Origin: Drosophila pseudoobscura
Lineage: Eukaryota; Arthropoda; Insecta; Diptera; Drosophilidae
Length of the DNA: 64,000 nt
Assembly: GCF_009870125.1 (NCBI RefSeq)
Contig: NC_046679.1
Coordinates: 22,754,001 to 22,818,000, forward strand
Direction of reading: 5' to 3'
Notes under the pieces: model-generated
The model's database searches: none
The model's input: only the letters and a program-made list of their open reading frames with translations
Told to the model about the DNA's origin: nothing
Part shown: piece after piece, positions 33,187 to 45,500 of the stretch
Layout of the letters: each line of letters opens with the position of its first letter
Position numbering within the stretch: the first letter of the stretch is position 1
Made by a program: the position numbers and the translations under genes

Positions 33187-34647
33187 AAATTAGAATTCAA
33201 GGAATTGTGCATCATTGTGTGGTTTATTTTTGGATTCCACAAAAGCCAAGGCAAAACAAGTTTAAGCCAAACGAGTAATTATTATACTCACGAAATACCT
33301 ACGACAAATAGTATAAACATATACTCAAAACCCATTTAATGGTCAGAAATGTATTATTAGTAAATATACTATATGATTAATGACGTATTACATTCGTATA
33401 GGGATCCTAATGATTTAATATACTATGATAGAAACCCATTTCTCTAGAGTATTCGTGTTCCTGTTCATACGATTGTTTTATCCTAGTTCTAGGCTAGTTT
33501 TTTTTCAACCTTTCCGTACATAAATGTGTACATATGTACATATTTCCACTCCAATAACGAACTGAACTCCCCTGAATTACCCACATACCACCATCTATCA
33601 GTCAGCAATCCAAACCATTTGAATCAACATAAGCGGTAACAAATATTTATGGGCAATGGAGCGAATGTTTCCATTTCGAAGCGCTTATTTATTTGTGAAA
33701 CAACTTTTTCCAGCCAAATGCAGGCGCACACCCATACAGACACACACACACACAACAAATAGTATCTGCGAGTGTGTGGTTATGTATGTATGTTAACAAA
33801 TACAAAATTCTGTTTCTGTTCAAATTTGTGTGTGTTTCGAGTGTGTGCTTTTCTGCTTTGCCAGCTAGCATTTAAGGTTTTTATTTGGTTTCATTAATGA
33901 CAATGCCGTTGCTGTCGTTGCTAATATTGACATGTTCCATCGCTCCCTCCGTTTCTGTACATAGTATGTATATTCTCTATATGGTAGGGCCCTCTGTTTT
34001 CTACACTCTCCATATGGCAGAGGGGAGGTCGTGGCAGGGCAAAGCAAAGTCAATGGCGACAAAGTCTATAGTGCGGAGGGTCTCTGGGTTTCTTTTAATC
34101 CCCAGTGCTTAGAGATTACCTGAATTTGTTGTATTTCATTGCGGATAGAGCCGGAGGAACTAAGTGCATATTCTTTGTGATACGCCCTCTGAAATCCATT
34201 CGATTAAATGATCCAGCAGACTTATTTTTCAAATAAAAACACTCTAATTGGATATTATTGCATGGAATACTGGTGATTAGTGGCAAATTATTTAGTAGTA
34301 TCCTTCACATAATTTTTAATAGTATATTTTCCTTCATAAAGTGTTATAGAAGTCTCATTTTTAAAGTTTCAATGCTCGAATTTTATGATATATTTTATGG
34401 AACCATTTCCTCTGGCATTGGGGGGCAAGTTTCATAACAAATCTATCAGTTTTCCAGCCAAAAGTAGTCTTAGGTGCTTCCCTGATTGGAGTAATCTCCC
34501 ATTTCCAATCTCCCAGAAATTGGAAATGGAAAGATTCCAAGCTTTCGCCCCGAAATTGTTGAATGGCGGGTATTTTCCCGTCGTTATACTTCTCTATAGC
34601 CTTCGCATAGCTATTCTTATATATTTATGTTTGCTTAGTTGCTTGAC

Positions 34648-34673
34648 GATGATGATGATGATGATGATGATGA
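34648..34673. repeat. GAT trinucleotide tract
   Basis: Eight to nine perfect GAT units. Confidence 0.85.
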
Positions 34674-37600
34674 CTGCCAACTGTCGACAAGGGCCTCTGT
34701 TGTTGTCTATTTATAAGAATTATATTTGCACTCTTTGGGGCCCTGCTGTGCTCATTTGTATTTTCAACAAAGACGTTGCACACATGTCTGCACACACACG
34801 CCTGTAAGTGCGAGTAGAACCATTCATAGGAAATGTTTCGTGTACCTCAATTACTTTCATAAATTATCAATAATTGGCTAATGTGCGGTTATCAGCAGCG
34901 AAAGCGCGGAGCCATCTGCCAAAGAGTGGGACGGGGACGGCGGACAGGGGACAGCCAGCCAGTATCCCCTTCTATCAGGTGCGCAGTGCGCACTGAGTGG
35001 GTCGGAAAATGATTTGAAATTCATAAGCTCATTAAATTTTCAACAGACAGCACAGCCCAGCACACTCCTGAGGAGTCAGCAGGAGACGCTAGTCGGTAGT
35101 CGGCAGTCAGCAGTTTTCCATGGCGTTCTCCACGGGACAGGGACAGACACTGGGCAAATACAATTAAAATGCCATAAAGCAAATTAGCCAAGACAAACTT
35201 TTCATATTTTGCCGCGAGCTGCGCAAATTAGTTGGGGGCCAAGACAAGGGATAGTACTGGTACTCGCACCAAGGACTATGCACCATGATGATGGGTAGAA
35301 GTCGAATGGAACGGAACGAAATGGAATGGAATGGGCAGGATGATGACGGGGGCCGTGCGCGCACTAAAACACATCCTGCGCCTTTGGTAATTGCCGGGCG
35401 GCGCACTCGTGCTGGCAACTTCAGCAAATTGTTGGCAATTATGTGGCACAAAGTAAAGTAAAACACACAGCGACAGCGACAGCGACAGAATGCCACGATG
35501 CGACGGTGGAAAAATCCAGGAAAAAACTAAGCATTCCCGAAACAGTCAAGGGAAAATCTCTTTGCTGGCCAGATTATGATGAAAGATCAATGTGGAGTCG
35601 ACGAAGGGGTTACTCAGTAGGCGATAAGGCAAAAACAATTACTTTTGGCGGAGTGGAAACTGGAAGAGCTATAAAATAATTCAGTAAAATCAGTGTTTTT
35701 AAGTAATCTACACAATCACTGACTATAGGGATAGCCGTCGCATAAACATGAAGTTACCTATATTGCATTCGTGGATATCTGAAGTTCTCGTACGTTGAAT
35801 TCAAATCTAGAATACTCTGATTTATAGGCCGGAAATATCCGTATACTTTTTTCTCCACGACTACCCAAAACTTTCCCCCTTCAATGTTCAAATATTTGAG
35901 TAATGGGTATTAAAGGTAATGAGAATACGAAACCGAAATCTCAACTCTGGGGTGGCAGCGCTCTGAGCCCTACGTGAAGGGGCACGTCCCCCTCTGTCCG
36001 TTCGACAACCTGCTGGCAAGTGTATTAAATTATAATTATTTGTGCATGACAAAGGGTCATGAAACATGCCTAATGACACATTTGCCACAGACTCTGAACA
36101 AAACGCAGGGCTGCTCCAGTGCCGGCAGCCGCAACGGGGAATGGCGGTGGCAAGAGGCAGGAGGCAGGAGGAGGGTCGCGACATGCACACCCAAGGGGCA
36201 GACACACTCTCTCTGGCTCTGCCTCTGCCTCTCCCTCCCTCCGGGCGAGTCGTCGTCGTCTCCCTGGATATCGACATGGTCCGTATGTATGTATATATGG
36301 TTACAATTAACCACGCTCGTTATGTTCGAGGCGTGCGGCACCCAAAAAGAAATTAAACAAAATTGCTGCAAAACTGAAAATTTCTACTTGTAATGCAACA
36401 CCAGAAACGAAACCAACAGCAACAGTGGCGTCAGCAACTAGGTTGGGCTCGTGGAACGAAGCATCTAATACCCTTAAGCAAACGATCGTTGCCATGGACT
36501 TAATAGGTTTTCAGGCTGGTGTCTGAGCTTCCCTCCTTCTCTGCTGGGCAAACTTCGTTTGAAAATGACAAGACTCTCCCTGAGAGTGTAACAACAATGT
36601 TGAAGTTTGTTCTAGAGCCAAGCCAAGGATGGAAGCAGCTCCATTTGGGTTGGAGCCATCGCAGAGCCAAAGCCAGCGCCAGAGCTGGCACTACCAAGCC
36701 ATATACTCGTAAACTCGTACTCGTACACCAGTCAGGAGTCAGCAGGTTTTTGGACTAATGTCTATTAGGCATTTGCCTTCGCTGGAAGTTTGCTGCCTGC
36801 CCTGCTGCCTGCCCTGCTGTCTGCTCTGCTGCCTGCTGCTTCTGCCCCTCGCAAAAGGGGCAACTTTTCAGTTGCCGCTGCCGCACAGTGGAATGGACAA
36901 AAGTTGGGGGAGCCAGCGCCAGTGCAGAGAAGCGCGATAAGAGCACTTGGGAATGTTTCATGTTTTTTGCTAAGGGCCTGCAGATAAGATCCTTAATGGT
37001 GGTCTCCACATTTAGTTGGGTTCGGCCTGTAAGCAATTTCGGCTTAGTTGAGTGACCATTTAACGAATGTTTAAGGCATATTTCCGCAAGGAATTTGTTC
37101 ATTAACTTAAGTATTGGCTACCCAAAAGGGAACAAACTTTTACGAGTAGTACAGAACGTTGTTAACTGATTCGTTTCAAAAGAATTTACCCTCATATCAC
37201 CAAATAATAGAACCACTTAAAACTACCATATGATCGTTAAACAGCATTTTGCTAATAAGCTCTTGGGGAAATGTGTGTTTTGTGGTACATAAATTGAATG
37301 AATTGAACAAATTAAGATTGGACAACAATTGGAACTAATTATACAGAACAAACCTTTAGTAGTTCCGATAAAATTAGATATTGCAACAGCTGGAAATTAC
37401 TGGAAAACACACATTTCAATGAAGAAAGCCACTTTATTTTATCGTTGTTTACAAAATGGACATTACCAGAGGCCATTCGTATTTAAACGGATTATGTGGA
37501 ATGATTTGCATTACTGATTGATTCAATTAGTGGCGATTATGAAGGGAAATACTTGATGTAACGAGAACACCTTCTATTAATATTTATGTATATTCTGAAG

Positions 37601-38176
37601 AGATTATCCCATTCCATAATCAGGATAATCCCAAATCAATTCAATCAAAATGTACATAATAGACCGCAATACTCGTATTTCCCAGATATTTCTGTCCATC
37701 TATCCAACTCATATTTATACCATATTGCTCGTATTCCATTCAAAATCCGTTTTCTTAGATCTCCAGCAGTTTATGGGCAGCATTTCTCAACCTTTTTTAT
37801 CCATCTACAACAGCAGATGACGACTTACTTTCGGTTTTCAACATGACATGGCTTCTAGCTACAGTGCAATCGTACACCCAGGCCATATATCATTTGTCCT
37901 CTGGGGATTAATGTTACATTTGTTCCATTTGAAGATCGGTTCCATGGGTCTAGCACCACGGTGACTGGGCAGGGAAATTTGAGTCTGTGGTCCGGACCGT
38001 TTCGGCTCAAAGAAAACTCAGCTTGAGTCTTTACCTTCTTCTACTTATTTTTCTTATAGTACTTCTTCGTTGGGCTCTACGTGGGCAAACAAAACTAAAA
38101 AAAGAGACAGAAATTCATAGAAGATGACAAAAATAACAAAACATAAACTAGACAAACATCGATAAGAGCAAACGAA

Positions 38177-38217
38177 TGGACGGACGGACGGACGGACGGA
38201 CGGACGGACGGACGGAC
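38177..38217. repeat. GGAC tetramer tract
   Basis: About ten perfect GGAC units. The complement is the GTCC core of the iterations inside the mobile element at 13.7 kb, but no other part of that element is seen here. Confidence 0.85.
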
Positions 38218-39002
38218 AAGGTCCGTTCAAGAGAGGGCGACGTGCCTAGGAAAACAGAAATGTACTAAGCAAATACGTGCATATGGTATGGTAATAGATG
38301 TGGGTAGGTAGGACACAACGGAGACACCTCTTCCCGTCTCCCGCTGCCAGAATTTCATTTTGATTCCTAAGCGAATTCCGTAATTAAACGGAAACGCTTC
38401 AAAATTAGGCAGAACGGGCAAACGATGCACAGAGCGAGAGTGAGAAAATGATATAATGAATCAGAATGGAGTGGGAGGACAAGGGAGGGAGTCACCCATG
38501 AATCCCCTGGTTGAGGTATGGGGACCCAAATTATTCCCCTGAGGTTATTCATTATTATAAGAAAAACGCCCATGGCTGCACTCTTCGTAACGCACAGAAT
38601 ATATTCGAAACATTTTAGTATTCATATGTAGAAATAATGGAATACAATCTTAGGAATTTTACTTATAATATAAGAGACGGAACTATGTTTAAAATTACTT
38701 GAAAGGCATATTTTTTCAACTGCAGACCAGACTTAAAATTTGAAACTGATATAAAAATGGTAACAAAAGATCCAACCCTCGAATAGAGTACAGTATTGTT
38801 TTGATATGTTTACCATTCTCTATTGCTGTGTACAAGTTTCTGTTTATTAAAGTGCTCCATACGTTACTTTCCTGTGTAGCAGTTCTTATCAACCTGTGTT
38901 GCAGAACTATAAAGAACCTTCATAAAATACACCATAAACTATAGTTCTAATGAATATTCCCCTTGTCACACAACTTTTCGGAAACACTGTATATCTTTTA
39001 TA

Positions 39003-39102
39003 CGGGATGATGGTCCCATGTCGCATACTGTAAATTTATATGGGACGATGGTCCCATGTCCCATGCTGCATATTTATATAGTTGATGGTCTGATGTCCCA
39101 TC
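39003..39102. repeat. 38-bp tandem repeat with internal dyad
   Basis: Three units (starting 39003, 39041, 39079), the last degenerate. Unit 2 carries GGGACGATGGTCCC, a 5-bp-arm hairpin with a 4-base loop. Unit 1 has GGGATGATGGTCCC. Confidence 0.7.
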
Positions 39103-39387
39103 CATATGCGTCATGTTGTCGTTGAGGCCTTTGCCGTCCCGTCCCTGGTCCGCAGAGTCCGCTCGTTCGCTGGCAATTGCTGCCAGCTGTGCTCATAATT
39201 TGATATGCGCCAAATTTGATTCGAGTTTTGCTCTTTACTCGCTCAGACGTCGCTTTAATTAGCTACAGTTGCTGACTTTTTAATGGACAGCAAACGCAGA
39301 GGGATGGGACATGCCACAGGGCGAGGGATGCCGGGGAGTAGAGCTCTTAGTTTCAGTTTATATTACGGACTCTACTCGACTCGACTC

Positions 39388-39411
39388 GGGTTCGGTTCGG
39401 TTCGGTTTGGG
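39388..39411. repeat. GGTTC pentamer tract
   Basis: About four GGTTC units after two GACTC units. Confidence 0.7.
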
Positions 39412-39585
39412 ACTCTCGTTCCCTGCTTATCAATTGCGCTTAAATCGCGGACATCAATTACACGTCTGGCACGTTGCCCTGGCAGGCCTATCAATAAAAT
39501 GTGCCGCGTTTCAAGTTACGTTCTTTTCTGTTTTCGTTCGTGTCTGTTTTTTTCCGAAGCGATTTAATTGAAACACAAGCCCGGC

Positions 39586-39639
39586 ACAGGCCCAGGCCCA
39601 GGCACAGCCCCAGGTCCAGGTCCAGGTCCAGGTCCAGGG
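39586..39639. repeat. CAGGCC / CAGGTC hexamer tract
   Basis: CAGGCC units followed by four perfect CAGGTC units. Confidence 0.8.
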
Positions 39640-39814
39640 CACTGGCACTGGCTAAGCAGGGAAGGCAGAGCCAGGCATTAAATTTAAGCCGTAGACATAG
39701 ACAACGGGCGACCGCATGGAAATTAATATCGAGCGAGGGTCTCAATGCTCTTTCGCGAGAGATTTAAGCCTGAGTGCTTCTCCACTTTGAGACCACTGCG
39801 TGAGCGGAATGGGA

Positions 39815-39905
39815 GTGGAATCGGAGCTCTACTTTGGGAGTGACAGTGGAATCGGAGCTGTACTTTGGGAGTGACAGTGGAATCGGAGCTGTACTTTGGG
39901 AGTGG
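39815..39905. repeat. 31-bp tandem repeat
   Basis: Three units starting at 39815, 39846 and 39877, each beginning GTGGAATCGGAGCT. Units 2 and 3 are identical and unit 1 differs by a single base. Confidence 0.85.
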
Positions 39906-41114
39906 TATTGTACTTTGTGGTAGTGGCACTTGGTAGTGGGGATCGGGTAATCGGGTAAGTGAAGCTCTATGGCAGTCTCTTTTGTAGGGGTCCTGATTTG
40001 CGTTCAACAGCAAGCTTACACCAGACCACAGGAACGTCTTTGAGAGATAATGATTTACAGATCCCTAACCAAAATGATCTTCAAACTTACTTTAAAATTG
40101 GAAATGAAGCCATATATCATTGTAGGTGAAAGATTAAACTTGATATCTTTGTAGTTCCAAAGGAATAAAATCTGAATTTGGAGTGGGGATAATAAAAGCG
40201 ATAAATCCGAAATAGAATTTTATGTGGCCAAGAAGAAGATAATGATAAAAACAACATAAGTATTTTTCAATCTACATAGATACACATGTATGTATTATTA
40301 ACCTATGGAATGGTAATGATAACCATTATCTGGAAACAAAATAATTCCTATAAATAGTGTCTGTAAATCTCGATTCTGTAGAAATAAAAGCTCTGAATTC
40401 TTCAGAGTTAAAGAGACCGTCTCTTATAGGTTTCAGAAACTAATCGGATAACGAATTTAAATTTATCTTTTCATCTAATGACAGGAAATGATCATTTGAA
40501 GAACTCTAGAGAACCCTATGCTATTTTCTTCCCTAAGTTGCATTCCTTCCATTAAGAAATCTCCTCAGGGCATTGCATGTATAATCTGCAGTATTATCCA
40601 ATAATAATCTTTTCGAAAACTGAAAAATGTGCTGGCCAGTGTTCGTTCTGAGGCACGATTGTGATTGTGTGCCCTCTCGTTTGTGCCCCATCCTGCTCAT
40701 TACCCTCAATCCTCCCGTTCCCTTTTCTCGCCTGTTACCGCAGCCTTTTTGCCCTTCTTGGTTCTTCATCAGCCTCTTTCCTTTCTCACTTTACCTCCCC
40801 CCTTACCACCACCCCACTCCATTCGTTTTCTCCTCTTTCCTTCTTACTCATTATTCGTTTCGTTATCGACTACAACAACGATGTGAAAGATTCACGCTTC
40901 AATTGGTTTCGTTTAAGCGCAAAATGCAGGCCGACTGAATAAATGCGAGAAGGAGGAAGATATTGGAGTGAGGGAAAGAGATGGATGGAGTCAGCCGGGA
41001 AAAAGAGACGGATGGATAGATGGATGGATGTACGTGAGTGTGCCTGCTGTAAGGTTATGGAAATGATTTTTGGATGCGATGCGCGCCAGTTGCATTGATT
41101 TACATGACAATTGC

Positions 41115-41158
41115 GAGGGTGAGAGAGTGAGAGGGTGAGAGAGTGAGAGGGTGAGAGG
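41115..41158. repeat. GAGAGGGT/GAGAGAGT octamer tract
   Basis: Alternating GAGAGGGT and GAGAGAGT octamers, so the effective period is about 16. Confidence 0.75.
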
Positions 41159-42071
41159 CCTGAGAAAATGCACAAGAACAGCGAAGGGAGATTCCTTATC
41201 GGCAGGGCCAACCCCTTTTGGTGATTTAGTAGAAAGCAGAAAGAGCCCCAGAGCCCCATTCCCCAGAGCACAGGAAACGAGGCCCGACCAGGCATGATAT
41301 CTTTATCTTTAACGCTGAAAAAGCAAATCATAAACGACTCCATACGGAAGTCAAAGTTGTAACACTACCTTCTCCATCCCTTTCGGAGCCCCCATCCCAC
41401 CATCCACACCATCCACCCCATCCACCAGCCACACGTAAAGTTCCGACCGAAAAACTTCGGGTATCAACCCTTAGTCTCGGGCGGAACTTCTGCTTGGATG
41501 GAGGAATTTCCGCCTCCATTCGAGTAAATAATTTTCAGACTTCTCGCACACGAAATGATGGCGAAATAAAAAAGAAAAGTAAGTTGTAATAATTTGCATT
41601 TTGGCTGCCAAATGAATTTAGCCACTCAGGCGTACTTGAGGGTGTTGCCGGCAATAGGGGAGCAGAGCTCCCCCAGTCAGTCCCTGGCAGAGATAACTTT
41701 TAACTTCAATTTTCGGATAACTTGTGCCCGGGGGTAGTAAAGACGGAGAGAGAGGGGCAGAGGGAGAGGGAGAGAACTTGGCCATCCAGTGAGAGCCACC
41801 TGCTGTTAACTCAAGTTGATTTGACTTTTTCCTCCTTTGGCCGTTTTTCAGTTTGGGGTTGGTTTTATTTTGGTTCATACGAATATATGCTAACTATCTG
41901 TGGGGGAGGGGGAGAGCGGGAGGTGGCTTTGGGAATGTTCTTTGCAATTTCTGCCTCAAATTGGAAATTGCAAAAATATTTAAATGCACTTAATTTGCGA
42001 CACAGTTGGGGGTAAAATCTTTTTGGGGTAGAAGTCTTGACTAGAGGAAAGTACTGGCTGACTGTAGCACA

Positions 42072-42527
42072 AATACAGTGCCGGACGTAAGTCCTAGCAC
42101 AGCAATTACTTTTGAGTTCACTGAGGCCTGCTTTTCCATCCCAATTTTCTAAAGGGAAATATTTGTATCGGATAAATTAATAATTTCTCTAAAAGATTGG
42201 TTTAGTTTTTATACCCGTAATTTTTTTAACTAAAAGAGTTATACAAATATTGGCATTTAGCATTTGACCATATGGTCTTTTTTTACAAGGATTCACACAT
42301 ATGTAGTTATAGTTCTGTGGGACTGTCCAATACTTAAACTCAAAATACCTCCAATGGTCGCCAAATCGCCCAAATTTATCAAAAGCAAGAGAGCCGCAGA
42401 ATTTCAGAAGAAAATCATTCTTAATTTTCTCCTAAAAAGGCCAATAGCAAGCTTGGAATTGTGGAAATTGCAAATAGAGGTACCGACTTCCATTCGGAGC
42501 ATCGTACAACGATTCAAAAGAACTTAA
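42072..42527 (+). mobile_element. Tc1/mariner-like remnant (left end and start of transposase)
   Basis: At 42072 the sequence TACAGTGCCGGACGTAAGTC has the form of a TA target followed by a Tc1-type inverted-repeat end (CAGTGC...). About 280 bases on, an open frame from an ATG at 42354 to a stop at 42525-42527 encodes 57 residues whose second half (KKIILNFLLKRPIASLELW, then PTSIRSIVQRF) resembles the second helix-turn-helix of Tc1-like transposases. There is no DDE catalytic part and no matching right end, so this would be a truncated copy. The protein similarity is by eye and moderate. Confidence 0.4.
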
Positions 42528-45500
42528 AAACACATAGATCGACTACTATTGCAATCCCGATTCCCGAATCTAGATAATATAAATACTGTTTTCAGGAAGC
42601 ATCTACATACATAGCTGATCACTACATAAAAGTAATTATATTGTAGTGTTTGATTATAATATCGTAGAACCAGAAATATAGAAGAAATCAACGTAGGGTT
42701 TCTGGAATTCAATATATATTGAAGCTACCTATAACTCTTACATATGTAATTGAAACTATGTATGTATGGACTATTTAGGAATGGAAGTCCTGGTTCAATC
42801 TTCCTTAAAGCAATTTGATTTACTCGTAACAATGCTGGCATCCAAATGAGTTACAGAGATTTCGTAAGTTGTGTCCTTGTATTGCATTTAATTTACTAAG
42901 GAAAATGTAGTCTGTTCCTTAAAGTCTTACACATTCAACAAATTAAATATGTACGTATAATGAACCTATAAAAATATTCAAAAAATACCGGCTCAAAGTG
43001 CAAAGAAATTTTAATTAAAAACTGCACACACAGAAAATGGATATAGCCTCAAGGCCATTTTACTCCGGCCTTAATCAAAGGGAATTAAATCTCCTTTGTG
43101 TTGCAGTATAACAAAACCAAGCAAAGAAAAAAGCAACGACAGGAAATTGAAAATATTTGATTTTCGAAAATTTTCGTAAAAGAATTCCCTTTCCCGCCCC
43201 GCCAATCGATAGGTCTTTGATCTGGGACTGGGACTGGGGCTGGCCGCTCCCTCTCGCGATTTCTGCTCGAATCTTTCATTAGACGCACAGCACAGCTAAG
43301 AACTTTTTGGCCCGAATCGTGTTGCCTTTCATCTCTTGGCAGTTTCGGGGCAAGAACAGCACAGTCATGCCCTCTCCCCGGGCCCGCTCTCCCTAATTGC
43401 CATGGCATTCTGGGGCGCACCCCGATCTATAGCTTGGGAATGGGAATGGGAACGGGAGCCGAAATTACGAAATATTTCGCCTAAAGGCAGGCGAAGCTTC
43501 GACAAAGTGTTTACACCACAGGCCCGCATATCCTCTCGGCCCCAAGCCCATCCCTCTCCCCCCTCCCCATCCCCATCGTCTCCAGGACTCGGCAGAAACT
43601 ACTCCTCTAGCAAAAACCCAATGAAATTCGGAATGAGAAGGGCAATTACGTGAGAGCTGGCCAAGACCCAGGCATTTAGTATAGGAGAACTCTTTTAGGT
43701 CCTCGTCCTCGACTTCCTGCCGCTCCCTAGACACACACTCAACCATTCAGCCATTCAGCCATTGGCAGGCGTTTAAAATATTTGAACAGACGGCACACAA
43801 TTGAACATGGCACACAGGCAACATACTCGTTCGGACAGATCCGCACATAACCCGGACATTCAGATACATATATATGCACATCACACATAGCGAGGGGCAG
43901 AGGCAGGTGGTGCACAAACAACAGCAACAGCAATAGCAACAGAAAATTCAAACCTAGCGCCAGACAGAGGCCGCACATAAAAATTTATAGAATATTTACG
44001 TGTGGCAGGCAGCCTTTTAGGTAAAAGCTGCTTTCGGCTCCTAGTTGGCCACGTTTTCGAGTGTCAGGGCGGCAGTTGCCAAAAAAAAATTCCCTACGTA
44101 AATTGTACAATGCACGAATGGCGGCTTATTTCAGAAAAGGGCTTAGGGCAGCACGGAATGTGACCTCTGTACTGGTCGATTTCATGGTCCTGATGAATCC
44201 GAATTCGTAATGGGAATAGTGCCATCGGGTTGCGGGGGAGGGGTTTTTTGTCTATCTCTAAACTCTAACTAAATTAATCCTGGGTATAGTTTCAACAGTT
44301 AGTGGCTACATCGCTAATAATAGTGATTAAAAGCCGGAATATATTAAAGATGGTCAAAGTAATTACTTAGCATAGAACAGGCTATACTTTAGATCTTTAA
44401 AAAAGAAATCCGAGAATATTCTGTGATATCTTTATTATGCTTAATTTAATAGAGGCATCTTCAGGGGCTGTATGATATCTATAGAAAATATGTACTATAA
44501 ATGATAGATTTAATAGTGAATGGGGATGGCAAATCCTTATATATTTATCAGTTGAATAATTCCGTCTATAAGGAATCAGGAATTAATAAAAAGGAGTATT
44601 ATCCTAGGAGCTGTTATTTTTTAATTTTGTTGAAACTGTCGTTATATTGTAATATGCGTACACCCTACGTAATCGTACATAACTGTCCAACCGTTCTCCC
44701 GTTATCTCCCATTTATCACCTTCTACTTCCCATCCCCCGTTGCCCTATTGTTGTCTTTTCCCACCATTCTGCAAAATGCGTTTTGCTGTTTCTGTTATTG
44801 TTATAGCACTCTCTCCATCCACAGCCATGCCATGCCACATATTGTATTGTATTACCATATCTATTCGATCCGAGTCTCGGGTCTCGGGTCTGCCTCTGCC
44901 TCTGCCGCGGGGCCTCTGTCACTACTTAAGTTCTATTGTGCGCTTGGGTCACATGTGGGTCTCGTTGTCCTCTCAGTGTCTCTGTTCCGCTTCCTCCGTG
45001 CTCTCCTCTGCCTTAGCGCTAGACAGAGAGAGGGCTTTGTGTGTCATCGTCAGACGCCGTCAGCGGCAGAGGAACAAGAGCAAGCAGTAGAATGAGCAGC
45101 GGGAGAGGAGCAATAACGGTGAAGCAGGCAGAGGATGCAGCAGGCAGCGGGAGAGAAGCTCTAGTAATGGGAGCGGGAGACATCAGAAGTAACGGAAACC
45201 TAAGAAATTGCGAAAACATGTCACAAACAAGCGCGAAAAAGACCACAAAGGAAGGGACAAGAAACGCAGCTAGTCCTGGAGTCACAGATAAGTGCAGGAC
45301 GATGGGGGGAAAGATAAGGAAAAGAGACAGAATGTACCCTCAGACAAGTGCAGGAAAGAGGGAAGGAAGAAAGAATGCAAGATCAGAATAAAAGTAAAAA
45401 CTTTCTGGGGGAAATGTAATGAAATACACAAATGATCGCAACAGCTGCTGCTGAGAGCCAGAGAGCCAGAGAGGACGAAAGGACGTTTGGCTAACTGTTC

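Larger units (their letters stand above)
33187..42070. other. gene-poor region, no coding exon recognised
   Basis: Nothing exon-like beyond chance open frames. Contains the tandem repeats listed separately and AT-rich stretches at 33.1-33.5, 37.2-37.8 and 40.0-40.5 kb. Confidence 0.6.
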
